64,000 nt of DNA from Flavobacterium luteolum (GCF_027111275.1 NZ_CP114286.1:1984001-2048000), one strand, 5' to 3'; counted from the first letter of the stretch, positions 50,371-60,900 are shown. Numbers and translations: made by a program. The notes: a model not told the origin generated them from the letters alone.

Positions 50371-51174
50371 ATGAAGATAACTTTAGCCCTGACTCTTTTT
50401 TCATTTTATACAGTAACGGCACAGCAAAAACCTGTTGAAACTATTTATTTTGAATTTGACAGGTATGATCTGACAGATAAACAAATTACTGTTGTTTCAA
50501 ACTTTATAAAAAACATAGACACAGCAAAAGTTGAGTCTATACAGATTTATGGCTATTGTGATGACCGCGGAAACGATGAGTATAACTTTAGATTGTCTAA
50601 CAATCGGGCTAATACGATTCAGAATCTATTGGTCGAAAAAGGATTCAAACAGAGTAAAATTGTCATTCTTGAAGGAAAAGGGCGTGTTGTCGTAAAAGCA
50701 GATACAGTAGAAAATCTGTATGAGACACGCCTCCGAAATCGGCGGGTTGATTTAATCGTTGTTAAGAAAAATAGTTTCGGAAAAGGTGTTTATACTTCTT
50801 TCAAAGACAATCTAAAAGTTGGTGACAAGGTTTATCTCGAATCTATTTTATTTGATATTGGAAGCGCCAAACTAACCAGCACTTCTAAAAAAGAATTGGA
50901 TAAAATTGCAATCATTCTTCAAAATCATAGAACTCTGAATTTTGAAATCAGAGGACATGTCTGCTGCACGCCTGAAATTTACAGTGACGGAATTGACAGA
51001 GACACTAAAGAAAGGAGACTTTCATGGAATCGTGCCAAAACGGTTTTTCACTATTTGATGTCTAAAAAAATCTCCAAAAGCCGTATGACCTATATCGGAT
51101 GTGGCAATCGATATCCGTTAGGAAAAGGTGATAATTTTGATCGGCGGGTGGAGTTTGTGATTACTAAAATTTAG
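50371..51174 (+). CDS. Protein with two tandem OmpA-like domains
   Basis: A 267-residue periplasmic protein with signal peptide MKITLALTLFSFYTVTAQQ. Unusually it has two OmpA-type peptidoglycan-binding domains in a row: IYFEFDRYDLTDKQ ... GYCDDRGNDEYNFRLSNNRANTI ... RNRRVDLIV near residues 24-130, and ILFDIGSAKLTSTSKKELDKIA ... SWNRAKTVFHYLM ... DRRVEFVI near 155-265. It starts 3 bases after the S41 protease, so they form an operon. The second copy keeps fewer of the usual polar residues. Confidence 0.85.
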   Translation: MKITLALTLFSFYTVTAQQKPVETIYFEFDRYDLTDKQITVVSNFIKNIDTAKVESIQIYGYCDDRGNDEYNFRLSNNRANTIQNLLVEKGFKQSKIVILEGKGRVVVKADTVENLYETRLRNRRVDLIVVKKNSFGKGVYTSFKDNLKVGDKVYLESILFDIGSAKLTSTSKKELDKIAIILQNHRTLNFEIRGHVCCTPEIYSDGIDRDTKERRLSWNRAKTVFHYLMSKKISKSRMTYIGCGNRYPLGKGDNFDRRVEFVITKI

Positions 51175-51182
51175 TTTTTTCT

Positions 51183-51220
51183 AAGCTTCTAAGATACTAA
51201 GTTGCTAAGGTTCTAAGTTT
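51183..51220. repeat. Direct 8-base AGGTnCT word repeat
   Basis: AAGCTTCT, AAGATACT, AAGTTGCT, AAGGTTCT with period 8 directly after the OmpA-type gene. Confidence 0.65.
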
Positions 51221-51272
51221 TTTGTTTCTTGGAATATGCTAAAAATCCTTTCGGATTTATTTCATTTTTTAA

Positions 51273-51719
51273 TCATTCGCGAATCATTTCTATATGCGGA
51301 ATATCATCTTCTAAATACATTTCGCTGGTTTGAACAAAACCGTGACTTTCGTAGAATTTCTTCAAATATAATTGCGCTCCAATGGTAATTTTATCTTTTC
51401 CAAAATTAGATTTAATTCCAGCTATAGCTTCCTGCATTAGTTCATGTCCCCATTTTCTATCTCTGTAATTGGCGTCTACAACTACTCTTCCGATAGAAGC
51501 ATTGTCAAAACTAATTCCAGCATCAAATAAGCGTGAATAGGCCACGATTTTATCTTCAAACTCTCCTATTAAGTGTAAAGCTTTCTTGTCTTTGCCATCA
51601 AGGTCTAAATAAACGCAGTTTTGCTCTACGACAAAGATTTCACTTCTTAGTTTGAGTAAATCATATAACTCATGAACAGTTAATGCCTCAAAAGGCTTTA
51701 TTTTCCATTTTAATTCCAT
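51273..51719 (-). CDS. GNAT family N-acetyltransferase (ElaA type)
   Basis: This 148-residue acetyltransferase has the ElaA-type start WKIKPFEALTVHELYDLLKLRSEIFVVEQN, which is specific to that group. The body shows RVVVDANYRDRKWGHELMQEAI with the acetyl-CoA binding loop near residues 77-95, and a late IGAQLYLKKFYESHGFVQ. The acyl acceptor is unknown. It stands between two repeat tracts and is a single gene. Confidence 0.88.
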   Translation of the reverse strand: MELKWKIKPFEALTVHELYDLLKLRSEIFVVEQNCVYLDLDGKDKKALHLIGEFEDKIVAYSRLFDAGISFDNASIGRVVVDANYRDRKWGHELMQEAIAGIKSNFGKDKITIGAQLYLKKFYESHGFVQTSEMYLEDDIPHIEMIRE

Positions 51720-51734
51720 TCTTGCTTGTTTTTT

Positions 51735-51868
51735 GCCGCGAAGGCACGAAGGCGCTAAGTTATATTATTTTTTAGTAGCACTAAAGTTTCTTACAGAAAT
51801 CGCAAAAGACACAAAGTTATATCTCATAGAAATAAAACTTTGTGCCTTTGCGCCTTTGTTTCTTTGTA
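51735..51868. repeat. Facing 'GCGAAGGC / GCCTTTGC' word repeat
   Basis: Octamers CGAAGGCA, CGAAGGCG (51738 onward) face TTGTGCCT, TTGCGCCT, TTGTTTCT (from about 51838). It fills the gap between the GNAT and DUF1579 genes. Confidence 0.6.
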
Positions 51869-51882
51869 TCTAAATAGAAAAT

Positions 51883-52524
51883 TTATTTTTTGGTCATTAT
51901 AATTTCCATGCTTTTATATTCTGTTCCGTTTTTTGTGTCGAACATTTCCATTTTTCGTGTTTTAGCATCCACAACGGTGTAAACTTCTCTGTACTTTGTG
52001 TTTTTTGCTGTTACTGGATCGGCCATTTCTCCGTCAAATTCTATACTCTTAGTACTTTCGTTATACTTTCCTCTACCAACCATCATTCCTGTTCCCATGT
52101 TATCAATAAATGTGGAGATGTATTCTTTACTCGCATTATTATAACCAACTGTGCCTTTGCCTTCAAATGGCTGCCCCATCATAGTTCCTTTATAAGTTGC
52201 TTCTTGAAAGCGTCCGCCTAAAATCATTTTAATTTCCGCCACAGAAGTTTCTTTTTCAGGTTTTGCATTTGCATCAGACCAAAATGTCATATCGCAATTC
52301 CAAGTTCCAACTTCATCAGCCAGCATTTTATGCGGATTACTAGGAGTTGCATATTCTTGCCAAGCCTTCATTTGTGCGGCAGAATCTAATGGCGCTTCAG
52401 TAACAGGTTCTTCAGTTTTAACAGAATCTGTTGCTACTGAGGTTGTAGTTTCTTCTTTCACTTCTTTTTTACAAGAAATAAAACACAAGGTTATTATTGC
52501 TAAGGTTGCGGTTAACTTTTTCAT
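51883..52524 (-). CDS. DUF1579 lipoprotein
   Basis: A 213-residue lipoprotein: MKKLTATLAIITLCFISC with Cys18 as anchor, then a Lys/Glu/Thr linker. From about residue 65 a DUF1579-type beta domain is visible (EVGTWNCDMTFWSDANAKPEK, MILGGRFQEATYKGTMMGQPFEGKGTVGYNN). The fold is a calycin-like barrel; the ligand is unknown. It is a single gene between repeat tracts. Confidence 0.85.
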   Translation of the reverse strand: MKKLTATLAIITLCFISCKKEVKEETTTSVATDSVKTEEPVTEAPLDSAAQMKAWQEYATPSNPHKMLADEVGTWNCDMTFWSDANAKPEKETSVAEIKMILGGRFQEATYKGTMMGQPFEGKGTVGYNNASKEYISTFIDNMGTGMMVGRGKYNESTKSIEFDGEMADPVTAKNTKYREVYTVVDAKTRKMEMFDTKNGTEYKSMEIIMTKK

Positions 52525-52571
52525 AACTATTTGTTTTTATGTTTGTTATGAATAAAAGTACGAATTTTTTT

Positions 52572-52655
52572 GTTTCATGTTTCATGTTTCATGTTTCAAG
52601 TTGACATACTGAACGAATTGAACCACAAAAAAGCTTGAAACCTGAAACCTGAAAC
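52572..52655. repeat. Facing 7-base 'GTTTCAT / GAAACCT' word repeat
   Basis: GTTTCAT occurs three times in tandem (from 52572) and faces GAAACCT twice (52636 onward). It reaches the stop codon of the DUF4837 gene. Same words as 19950-20012. Confidence 0.7.
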
Positions 52656-52656
52656 T

Positions 52657-53625
52657 CTATCTTTTGTCGATTTTAACCGTTTTTATAATGGCTTCAAGTT
52701 CTAACATTAGATCACGTTCTTGATGTGAAGGCGAATAACAGAAACCTTCTATAACCAAAACACGATTGAATGTTTCGTCTAATATGGCATAATTGATAAA
52801 GGGTCCCGACATAAAATCGTTTTTCAATTCCCACGTTCCTTTTGTTTCGAAAGCCGTTTTATTATCTAAAGTTATTTTTGAGAAATAAGGAGCGTAAGCT
52901 TCACTGGTAATCATTTGCGTATTGGGTTCACGTCCTTGAATATATTTACCGATTGAATCACGCATTTTGACAATGGCGTTTACAACGTCTTTTTTCTTCT
53001 TGAAATTAGTTAGTGGAATCTGATAAATTAGTAAACTGGTGTTACCGCTTATGATTTCTTTTTTAAGCCAGATGAATTTCTTTTTATGCAGCATATACTC
53101 ATATCCTGATGGAATCTGAATATTAATATGGAATTTGTTTTTAATAATTGCCTTATTTAATAACGAAGTGCTGTTATCTTCCTGAATTTTTTCAATTTCG
53201 GCGTCGTGAATTATTTTTATAATCTGCGCTGAATTCAATTCGATACTACAGATAATATCGTCTACCGATTTTCCGTAAATGCGAAAAGTATTGTGAGGCA
53301 ATGTTTTGCTCCGAATGATTTCGAATTTATCAGCTGCGGCTTTTTTTACCACAATAATGCTTCGGCTGTCTGTAACAAAGCCTTCTAGCAATCTGGCGGG
53401 ATATTGATTTATGGTAAAAAGTGGCTCTTCTTGGGTGAGTCCAAGAACCGGAGAGGCAAATTTATTTCTGATGCTATCACCTACTTCTCCATACCATAAC
53501 TGATCGTCAATAATGACAGAGATGGTGTTGGTTTTTCCTGAAACTGGTTCACTTTGTTTTTCACTTTTAAAACAAGAAGTCAGGAAAAATGGAACTAATA
53601 GCAATAAAAAATGGGTTTTATTCAT
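52657..53625 (-). CDS. DUF4837 family lipoprotein
   Basis: A 322-residue lipoprotein with signal MNKTHFLLLLVPFFLTSC (Cys18). The mature body, SVIIDDQLWYGEVGDSIRNKFASPVLGLTQEEPLFTINQYP and later IPSGYEYMLHKKKFIWLKKEI, matches DUF4837, a family limited to Bacteroidota. Function is unknown. It lies 47 bases after the lytic transglycosylase on the same strand; TAAATTTG on the minus strand at 53650-53657 could give it an own promoter. Confidence 0.85.
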   Translation of the reverse strand: MNKTHFLLLLVPFFLTSCFKSEKQSEPVSGKTNTISVIIDDQLWYGEVGDSIRNKFASPVLGLTQEEPLFTINQYPARLLEGFVTDSRSIIVVKKAAADKFEIIRSKTLPHNTFRIYGKSVDDIICSIELNSAQIIKIIHDAEIEKIQEDNSTSLLNKAIIKNKFHINIQIPSGYEYMLHKKKFIWLKKEIISGNTSLLIYQIPLTNFKKKKDVVNAIVKMRDSIGKYIQGREPNTQMITSEAYAPYFSKITLDNKTAFETKGTWELKNDFMSGPFINYAILDETFNRVLVIEGFCYSPSHQERDLMLELEAIIKTVKIDKR

Positions 53626-53672
53626 TTTTTTAATTTATAAAATAAAACCCAAATTTAATAAGATTATTCTAT

Positions 53673-55487
53673 TTATCCGTTTATTTTAAGTTTCATTCCC
53701 GGTTTAATATCTTCATCTTTAATGCCATTCCATTTTTTAATATCTGAAATTGTTACTCCAGGATATTTTTTAGAAATGCTGTATAAAGAATCTCCTTTTT
53801 TAACGTAATAATCTTCACTTACATTTTTAGAAGGTGCTTTTTTCTTGAATGAATCAACCGAGTTTGATGCAATTGCTGTTGAAACAGGCTCTTCTATAAC
53901 TATTGCTGCTTTAGAAATAATCAGTGTTTTTCCTAAACCAATATTATTTGAAGTTAAATTATTAAGTTCTTTTAACTCCGCAATAGTCGTACCGAATTTC
54001 TTTGCAATACTGCCTAAATTATCTCCAGCTACCACAACATAGTCCATATCTACCGCTGTTGGCTTATTTTTTTCATCAGCAGAAGCGATTGCTTCTTCTT
54101 TTCTGTCTATGATAGGAGAAGCTTTAACTGGAACTTCTTCTTCAGATTTAATCTTTAAACTTCTTCCAATAGCAACAGCATTTGTTTTCAGATTATTCCA
54201 TTTTTTCAACTCGCTGATGCTAACATTATATTTAGATGCAATTGCGGCTAAATTATCTCCTTTTCTAACTTTATAAAATTCGAAATCACCGCTTTCAACC
54301 GCTGCAGGTTTTGCAACAGCAGGTTTTGCTTTAGGAGCATACTTTACAGCTAATCTAGATGATGTTGCTCTAAACTCTTTGTCGTATTTTACGTAAGCAT
54401 AAATTTGTTCTTCGTTTGAAACAAATGTTGCTACTTTATCTTTTGGAAGACGTATAAAATGCTGTTCTCCTTGGTAAAAAGGAACAACTCCCATTTTATA
54501 GGACGGATTTAAAAGCTGAATCTGAGATTGTGGCATGTCTAATAAATCGGCAATCTGTTTGAAAGACATTTGATTTTTGACTGCTACTGTATCGGTTTCA
54601 AAGTTTTTAACTACAGCTCTTTCTGGATTAATTCCGTGTTCTTTGTGGTATTCAAAAAGGTACATTGTTGCTAAGAAAGCTGGCACGTAACCTTGAGTTT
54701 CTTTTGGAAGATAATTACGAATGTCCCAGTATTTTGTTTTTCCGCCTGAACGACGAATTGCTTTGGTAACATTTCCTGGACCTGAATTGTAAGAAGCTAA
54801 AACCAGTTCCCAGTCACCAAAAATATTGAACATTTTAGTCATGTATTCTGATGCTGCAGCTGTAGCTTTAAGAGGATCACTTCTTTCGTCGATGTAAGAA
54901 TCGATTTTTAAAGCGTATTGTTTTCCGGTTCCGTACATAAACTGCCAAAGTCCCGTAGCGCCCATTTTAGAAACTGCTTTAGGATTTAAAGCAGATTCTA
55001 CAACGGCTAAATATTTTATTTCCAAAGGAACGTTTTGTTTGGCAAAAGCGTCCTCGAAGATTGGGAAATAATATTCTGATAAAGCCATTAATCGAGAAAA
55101 CGATTTTTTACGATTCTTAAGAAATGACTTTATTATATTTTCTAAACCTTGATTGTATTGTATCTCAAAAGGTGATTTCTCATTCATCGCCGCCAAACGC
55201 TGCTTTAGCAGTTCGGTTGGGAGTTCTTCATCGACAGTAACATCCTTATTGATGGTTTGAATGTCCTTGGTCAGATCATCATAAATATCGAGACTTACTA
55301 ATTCGTTCATCCAAAGACTATCTACTTTTGTAGCAAGATCGTTCTTTTTGAATGTGCTTTTAATAGAATCTAAATATGAAAGTTTAACCTCTGGCTTCAG
55401 TTCTACATCTGCCTTTGCCGTTTCCTGTGCACAGACAGCAAGCGAAAAGAAAGCCGAAACCACTAACGATAATTTCTTTACAATCAT
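53673..55487 (-). CDS. MltD-like lytic transglycosylase with three LysM domains
   Basis: A 604-residue periplasmic enzyme that cleaves peptidoglycan glycan strands to give 1,6-anhydro ends. Signal peptide MIVKKLSLVVSAFFSLAVCAQ. The SLT domain lies near residues 140-270 with the catalytic Glu in YLAVVESALNPKAVSKMGATGLWQFM and ASYNSGPGNVTKAI. Three LysM peptidoglycan-binding repeats end the protein (FYKVRKGDNLAAIASKYNVS, YVVVAGDNLGSIAKKFGTT, YYVKKGDSLYSISKKYPGV). The ATG at 55487 starts the signal peptide; an in-frame TTG at 55544 is rejected. The probable -7 element is at 55542-55549. Confidence 0.93.
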   Translation of the reverse strand: MIVKKLSLVVSAFFSLAVCAQETAKADVELKPEVKLSYLDSIKSTFKKNDLATKVDSLWMNELVSLDIYDDLTKDIQTINKDVTVDEELPTELLKQRLAAMNEKSPFEIQYNQGLENIIKSFLKNRKKSFSRLMALSEYYFPIFEDAFAKQNVPLEIKYLAVVESALNPKAVSKMGATGLWQFMYGTGKQYALKIDSYIDERSDPLKATAAASEYMTKMFNIFGDWELVLASYNSGPGNVTKAIRRSGGKTKYWDIRNYLPKETQGYVPAFLATMYLFEYHKEHGINPERAVVKNFETDTVAVKNQMSFKQIADLLDMPQSQIQLLNPSYKMGVVPFYQGEQHFIRLPKDKVATFVSNEEQIYAYVKYDKEFRATSSRLAVKYAPKAKPAVAKPAAVESGDFEFYKVRKGDNLAAIASKYNVSISELKKWNNLKTNAVAIGRSLKIKSEEEVPVKASPIIDRKEEAIASADEKNKPTAVDMDYVVVAGDNLGSIAKKFGTTIAELKELNNLTSNNIGLGKTLIISKAAIVIEEPVSTAIASNSVDSFKKKAPSKNVSEDYYVKKGDSLYSISKKYPGVTISDIKKWNGIKDEDIKPGMKLKING

Positions 55488-55541
55488 ATAACATTTTTTT
55501 AAAATTCTGTAATTCAAATAATTACAAGAGTTGTATTTTTG

Positions 55542-55549
55542 CAAATCTA
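55542..55549 (-). promoter_or_regulatory. -7 element for the lytic transglycosylase gene
   Basis: Minus strand TAGATTTG matches TAnnTTTG, about 54 bases before the ATG and overlapping the rejected TTG start. Confidence 0.5.
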
Positions 55550-55597
55550 AGCCCTTTATCGAAGAAAAGTGTTTAAAAAAATGTTAATTGTGATTTT

Positions 55598-56785
55598 TTA
55601 GTCTAAAATCGCAGCGATTCCAGGTAAAATTCTTCCTTCTAACATTTCTAGCATAGCCCCGCCACCAGTGGAAACGTAGCTCATTTTATCTTCAAATCCG
55701 AACTGTTTTACTGCTGCAACAGAATCTCCACCACCAACTAATGAAAATGCTCCATTTGCTGTAGCTTCTGCGATATAATCTCCTAATGCGATTGTTCCTT
55801 TAGAGAACGTTTCCATCTCAAAAACTCCCAATGGACCATTCCAAAGAATTGTTTTTGACTCTAAAATTACTTTTTTGAAGTTCTCTAAAGATTTTGGGCC
55901 TGCATCTAAACCTTGCCATCCGTCAGGAATTGCAGTTACATCTACAACCTTCGTGTTTGCATTGTTTGAGAAATCGTCTGCAGCAATAACATCAACAGGA
56001 ATATGAACCTGAACATTTTTTTCTTTTGCTAATCTCAAAATTTCAAGAGCTAAATCTAGTTTGTCATCTTCGCAGATAGACTCTCCAATTTTTCCTCCTT
56101 GAGCTTTAATGAAAGTAAAAGTCATTCCTCCTCCAATAATCATGTGATCTACTTTATCTAAGATATTTTCGATAACGGTGATTTTAGAAGAAACTTTAGA
56201 ACCTCCAAGAACAGCAGTTACAGGTTTTTCACTGTTTTTAAGAACTTTATTTAAACTGTCAATTTCTTTTGCCAATAATGTTCCGAAACATTTATCGTTT
56301 GGAAAAAACTGTGCAATAATTGTAGTCGATGCGTGAGCTCTGTGAGCTGTACCAAATGCATCGTTTACATAAATATCTCCAAGAGAAGCTAATTCTTTAG
56401 CGAAAGCTACATCTCCTGCTTCTTCTTCAGCATGAAAACGTAAATTTTCTAATAAAAGAACTTCGCCTGGTTTTAAATCTTTTGCGGCAGTCTGAGCTGG
56501 TTCTCCAACGCAGTTTTCAGCAAATTTTACTTGAACTCCTAAAATATCAGAAGCTGTTTTTAGAATATGTTTTAGAGAGTATTTCTCTTCTGCTCCTTTT
56601 GGTCTTCCAAGGTGTGACATTAAAATCACGCTTCCGCCTTGTGCTAAAATAGTATCGATTGTTGGTTTTGCAGCCTCAATACGTGTCGTATCTGTTACAT
56701 TAAAATTTTCATCCAATGGCACGTTGAAGTCAACACGGATAATTGCTTTTTTATTTTTAAAATCGAAATCGTTTAAAGTTTTCAT
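55598..56785 (-). CDS. pgk: Phosphoglycerate kinase
   Basis: This 395-residue glycolytic enzyme transfers phosphate between 1,3-bisphosphoglycerate and ADP. Substrate and hinge motifs are [18 protein letters not shown] near residue 15, [10 protein letters not shown] near 55, and [37 protein letters not shown] near 195-230. The nucleotide side has [17 protein letters not shown] and [14 protein letters not shown] near 320-370. Length is normal. A probable promoter is at 56818. Confidence 0.97.
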   Translation of the reverse strand: MKTLNDFDFKNKKAIIRVDFNVPLDENFNVTDTTRIEAAKPTIDTILAQGGSVILMSHLGRPKGAEEKYSLKHILKTASDILGVQVKFAENCVGEPAQTAAKDLKPGEVLLLENLRFHAEEEAGDVAFAKELASLGDIYVNDAFGTAHRAHASTTIIAQFFPNDKCFGTLLAKEIDSLNKVLKNSEKPVTAVLGGSKVSSKITVIENILDKVDHMIIGGGMTFTFIKAQGGKIGESICEDDKLDLALEILRLAKEKNVQVHIPVDVIAADDFSNNANTKVVDVTAIPDGWQGLDAGPKSLENFKKVILESKTILWNGPLGVFEMETFSKGTIALGDYIAEATANGAFSLVGGGDSVAAVKQFGFEDKMSYVSTGGGAMLEMLEGRILPGIAAILD

Positions 56786-56817
56786 CTGCTAATTTTTTTA
56801 ATTTTTTGAAAGAATAA

Positions 56818-56825
56818 CAAATATA
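56818..56825 (-). promoter_or_regulatory. -7 element for pgk
   Basis: Minus strand TATATTTG matches TAnnTTTG, 33 bases before the ATG. Confidence 0.5.
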
Positions 56826-56942
56826 GAACTTTTACAGTAGTCTAAATTTCAAAAAAGCAAAAATAATCGAACAATAAAAACGAAAACGTTGTAATTTATG
56901 AAAATAAACAAATTTATTCTCAAAAATGATAAAATTACTTGT

Positions 56943-57923
56943 TTAATCTCGAACGGGACTTTGTGTACAAGGACAGTTACTGATAGATTGCAAGAAATCG
57001 AATCCGATTGTGATAGAATGCGTTCCTGAATTGTAGCTTCCAAGACCATTAAACATCAATTGATAAGAGTATGCAAAATAGAATTTAGATTTCATAAAAC
57101 CAGCCATTGGTCCCATTGCCAAAGGTTTTGGGAACTGGTCGTTTAAGAAACGGTATGAAACTCCAATCCAATAATAATCTTCGTAACGATTGTAACGTCT
57201 GTACTTGAAGTTAAAATCGGTTGTAGAACGCTGGTCACTTGCAAAATATTGTAAGAAAACTGATGGTTCGTATTCGATACGTCTGTTTTCCGCATCTTTA
57301 AAAGTAAATCCTGTGTATACTTGAAAATTTGATAAAAGATCGGGTTCATTTACTCTCTCAAGACTAATATTCTTTTTTAATACGTTATTGGCATTGAAAC
57401 TTAAATAAAACCCTCTGTTACGATACAAAGCACTAATATCAAAGTTATTGTTAGCACTATAGCGATTGTCTGTTGGCTGTTGTCCACCAACTGGCGGATT
57501 TCCGTTACTACCGTCATTAAAATTTCCAGTTTCGATACGGAAACTATTAAAGTTGTAAGAGATACCAAAAGATAAATACTGTTCTGTACGATAATCTAAA
57601 ATTAGGTGGTGTGCAAAAGAAACTTTTGCTCCTGTTTGTCTTGTATTACCGTTGCTATCATTATACAATGAAATACCAACTCCCGAACGATCTAAAAGAC
57701 GAAAATCTGCATACAATGATTGGTTGTCTGGTGCATCTTTAATTCCAACCCACTGTGTCAAACCGTTGGCTCTAATACGGAGATTATCTCCAATACCAGC
57801 ATACGCAGGAGAAAGAATAAAAGGGTTATCAGCTAAATACTGGGTAAACACTGGTAGGTTTAACTCTTGGCTGTAACTTGTTGTTACAGCCATGAGTACT
57901 AAGGATAAAATAAACTTTTTCAT
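56943..57923 (-). CDS. sprF: PorP/SprF family type IX secretion membrane protein
   Basis: A 326-residue outer-membrane protein: signal peptide MKKFILSLVLMAVTTSYSQ, then the family start LPVFTQYLADNPFILSPAYAGIGDNLRIRANGLTQWVGIKDAP and a beta-rich body (FAHHLILDYRTEQYLSFGISYNF, NFDISALYRNRGFYLSFNANNVL). PorP/SprF proteins are needed to secrete or attach a cognate type-B T9SS cargo. It lies 43 bases after the giant adhesin gene on the same strand, the sprB-sprF order known in F. johnsoniae, so the symbol is by context. The tail has an odd CPC motif (ISNCPCTQSPVRD). ATG at 57923 is chosen from the signal peptide. Confidence 0.88.
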   Translation of the reverse strand: MKKFILSLVLMAVTTSYSQELNLPVFTQYLADNPFILSPAYAGIGDNLRIRANGLTQWVGIKDAPDNQSLYADFRLLDRSGVGISLYNDSNGNTRQTGAKVSFAHHLILDYRTEQYLSFGISYNFNSFRIETGNFNDGSNGNPPVGGQQPTDNRYSANNNFDISALYRNRGFYLSFNANNVLKKNISLERVNEPDLLSNFQVYTGFTFKDAENRRIEYEPSVFLQYFASDQRSTTDFNFKYRRYNRYEDYYWIGVSYRFLNDQFPKPLAMGPMAGFMKSKFYFAYSYQLMFNGLGSYNSGTHSITIGFDFLQSISNCPCTQSPVRD

Positions 57924-57966
57924 TGTATTAATTTTTTTAGATAACATCATTGGGGCTATAATTTTG

Positions 57967-60900
57967 TTATCTGTATAATGTGAAATGCCCAACAAACTCT
58001 CTTGGATCTTTCGGATCATTTAATTTAAGAACATACCAGTAATCTCCTGTAGGCAATTCGCTTCCATGATATCTTCCATCCCATTTTCCATTTACACGGT
58101 ATTTCGCTACTACTCTACCATATCTATCATAAATATCGAATGTCAATTCTTTGTAAGCTAATGCACCACAACCAGGTCCAATATTGTCTCCATCACCGTC
58201 ACCATTAGGTGTAAAGTAGTTAGGCATACAGAAGTCATAGAAAATTCCTTCTACATCTATCGTAGCTTCACAACCATTTTTGTCTCTAACAATTACTTTA
58301 TAGATACCTGTTTTATAGATTCTATAGCTATTAGATGATGTAAATGGTTCCCCATTGAAACTGTATTCATAAGGAGCAACTCCACCAGAAGCTTTTACAA
58401 CAATAGTGTTGATGTCTTTGCTTTGGTTTGTAACATCTATTACGCCTAATTCTGCAACTGCCTCTACAGTAAACACTGGAGTACGCACTTCACATCCGTT
58501 AGTATGTCTTGCTACGATGAAGTGATCACCAGCAGCAACATTAGTAAAGATTTCACTTGGTTGATAAACACCACTATTATCTAATGAATAATCTACATCT
58601 GTAGGATTATTAAATTTATCAATAGAAACGATTACCATATTTGCCTGTTTGTTGTCCACACAGTCGTACTGAACTTCTGCAGTTGGGTTAAGAACTACCG
58701 GTTCTGGCATGTTAATCTCAACTTCGCTAATACAACCGTTACTATCTTTAATAAATACAGAGTGTTTTCCTCCTGCAAGACCTGTATAATCTTTCTCTGT
58801 TCCTGTAATTAAATTGAATGGACCAGCAGATTTGTCAAGACTTTCATAGTATGGAGCCGTTCCACCTCTTACTTTAACACTAAACGCACCGTCATTGTCT
58901 CCTTTACAAATTTCAGGAATCATAGATCCTGCTATTTCATTAGCAATTAAAGGTTCTGGCTGTGTAATTTCAATAGTATGAATTTCAGTACATCCTAAAA
59001 TATCTTGAACAATTACTGTGTAAGTACCTGCTTCTAATCTTTCGAATGTTCCGCTGTCTACAAATTGTGCTAAGAAAGGAGATATTGCAAATTTAATTGC
59101 GCCTGTTCCTCCAGAAGCTGTCATAACAATTTTACCTGTCTTTTCTGCAAAACATTTAATTGGTTCTACAGTGTAAGAAGAAGTTAGTTTTTCTAATGCC
59201 TCTGTTATTGTTACAGGAACTTCTTTTTCGCAATCTACACTTACTACACGAACAATATATGAACCTGCAAACAAGTTAAAGAACATTCCATCAGCTTGTG
59301 CTGGTCTAATTTCTACACCTGTACTATCCAATAATGAATATTGGTAATTTCCTAATCCACCTTTTGCAACAGCATTAATAATTGCACTGTCGTCTCCTTT
59401 ACAATTAACAACTGCATTTTTTGGATCTAATTCGATATCCAAAGGAGTAAGCGGTTCAATATTCAATTCGTTAGAAATAACTGGACATCCAAAGCTATCT
59501 TTTACATAGTATTTATGTAATCCAAGACTAACAGAGAAAGTTGTTGAACTATTGAAACTTGTTGTACTGTAATTAGTTCCATCTTCACTATATGTATAAG
59601 GACCTGTTCCTCCTGTTACAGATAAAGTAACAGTAGCATCATTTTTACAAGTAACTCCAGTTGTTAGAGATAAAATTGGTTCTATTACTGAAGGGTTCGT
59701 TAATGTAATAACTGTTGGTGAAGTAGCTTCACAGCTAAATCCGTCAGCTACTGTAACTACATACGATCCTGCACTTAATTTTGTAAATACATTAGAATCT
59801 TGAGGTCCTAATACAATAACATCGCCTTCTGGAGTTGTATAAGTTAAGCTGTAAACATAGTTTGCACCTTCTCCACCTGTTGGAGTTCCAACTGTAATTA
59901 CTCCGCTGTCATCACCGTAGCAAGACAGAATTGTACTTGTTGCTGAAGCTGTAAACAAGATTGGTTTTGGAACATCTAAATCAACAACATCCGTAATCTC
60001 ACACTCATTACTATCCTTAACATATATAGTATAGTGTCCTGGTGTTAAGTTCGCAAAATGACCTTCTGCTGAGTAATCATAGCTAACTGGACCATCCAAT
60101 TTATATTGGTATGTTCCTGGCCAACCACCATCTGCAATAACATCGATACTACCATCATTACTTCCTGGAGCACACGTAATTGGTGCCACAGATTTAGTCA
60201 TTGTTAATGCTACTGATGGTGCAGCAATGTCAAAACTTGTACGAACATCACATTCTGGCGAATTAACTAATTTACCAACTACGTCATATCTACCCGGTTT
60301 TAATCCGTTTAATGGAAGAGTAACACCTGTTGTTTGTCCTGAAGTAAGAACAATACTTGAATCTGGACCAGTAACTGTATATTTAAAATCACCCGCTTTA
60401 TCCTTTGGATAAGGACGATTATCTACAAGAGTCACTACAACACTTCCGTCAGCTTGACCAAAACAGATATCTGTTCTTATTGCATCTACATTGAAAGCAA
60501 ACGAGTTTGGATCTTGAACCAAATGGTTTTGAGATATTGTACAACCCGTTGCTGGGTTAAGAACAGTTACTAAATAAGTTCCAATTGCTAGATTTTGGAA
60601 TAATCCGGTATTGTTCTTCTCTGGAGTAATAACTGTATCGCCTGTTCCTGTTAATGTGTACTCTAGCGCACCTGTTAAAGTTCCGTTCACATCAACCACG
60701 GTTTGAATAGTTTCACCATCAACACATGTAATTGGCATTACATTGAAATCCATACCCAATAAAGTAGCGAAAGCTCTAACCTCAATTGGGCTTGTATTAG
60801 TTCCACTGCAATAATTTTCATCATAAGCAGTAATTACATATGTACCCCCTTTATGGTCTTTCTCTTCATATGAAGTTTCTGTTCCGCTGTAAAGCAACGT

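Noticed and set aside
55534..55541. Plus-strand TATTTTTG resembling a promoter
   Set aside because: No plus-strand gene follows; the gene here runs on the minus strand.
55488..55544. In-frame TTG start for the lytic transglycosylase
   Set aside because: It overlaps the probable -7 element; the signal peptide begins at the ATG 55487.
57924..58019. Upstream ATG for the PorP/SprF gene, inside the adhesin gene
   Set aside because: It would add 32 residues before a clear signal peptide.
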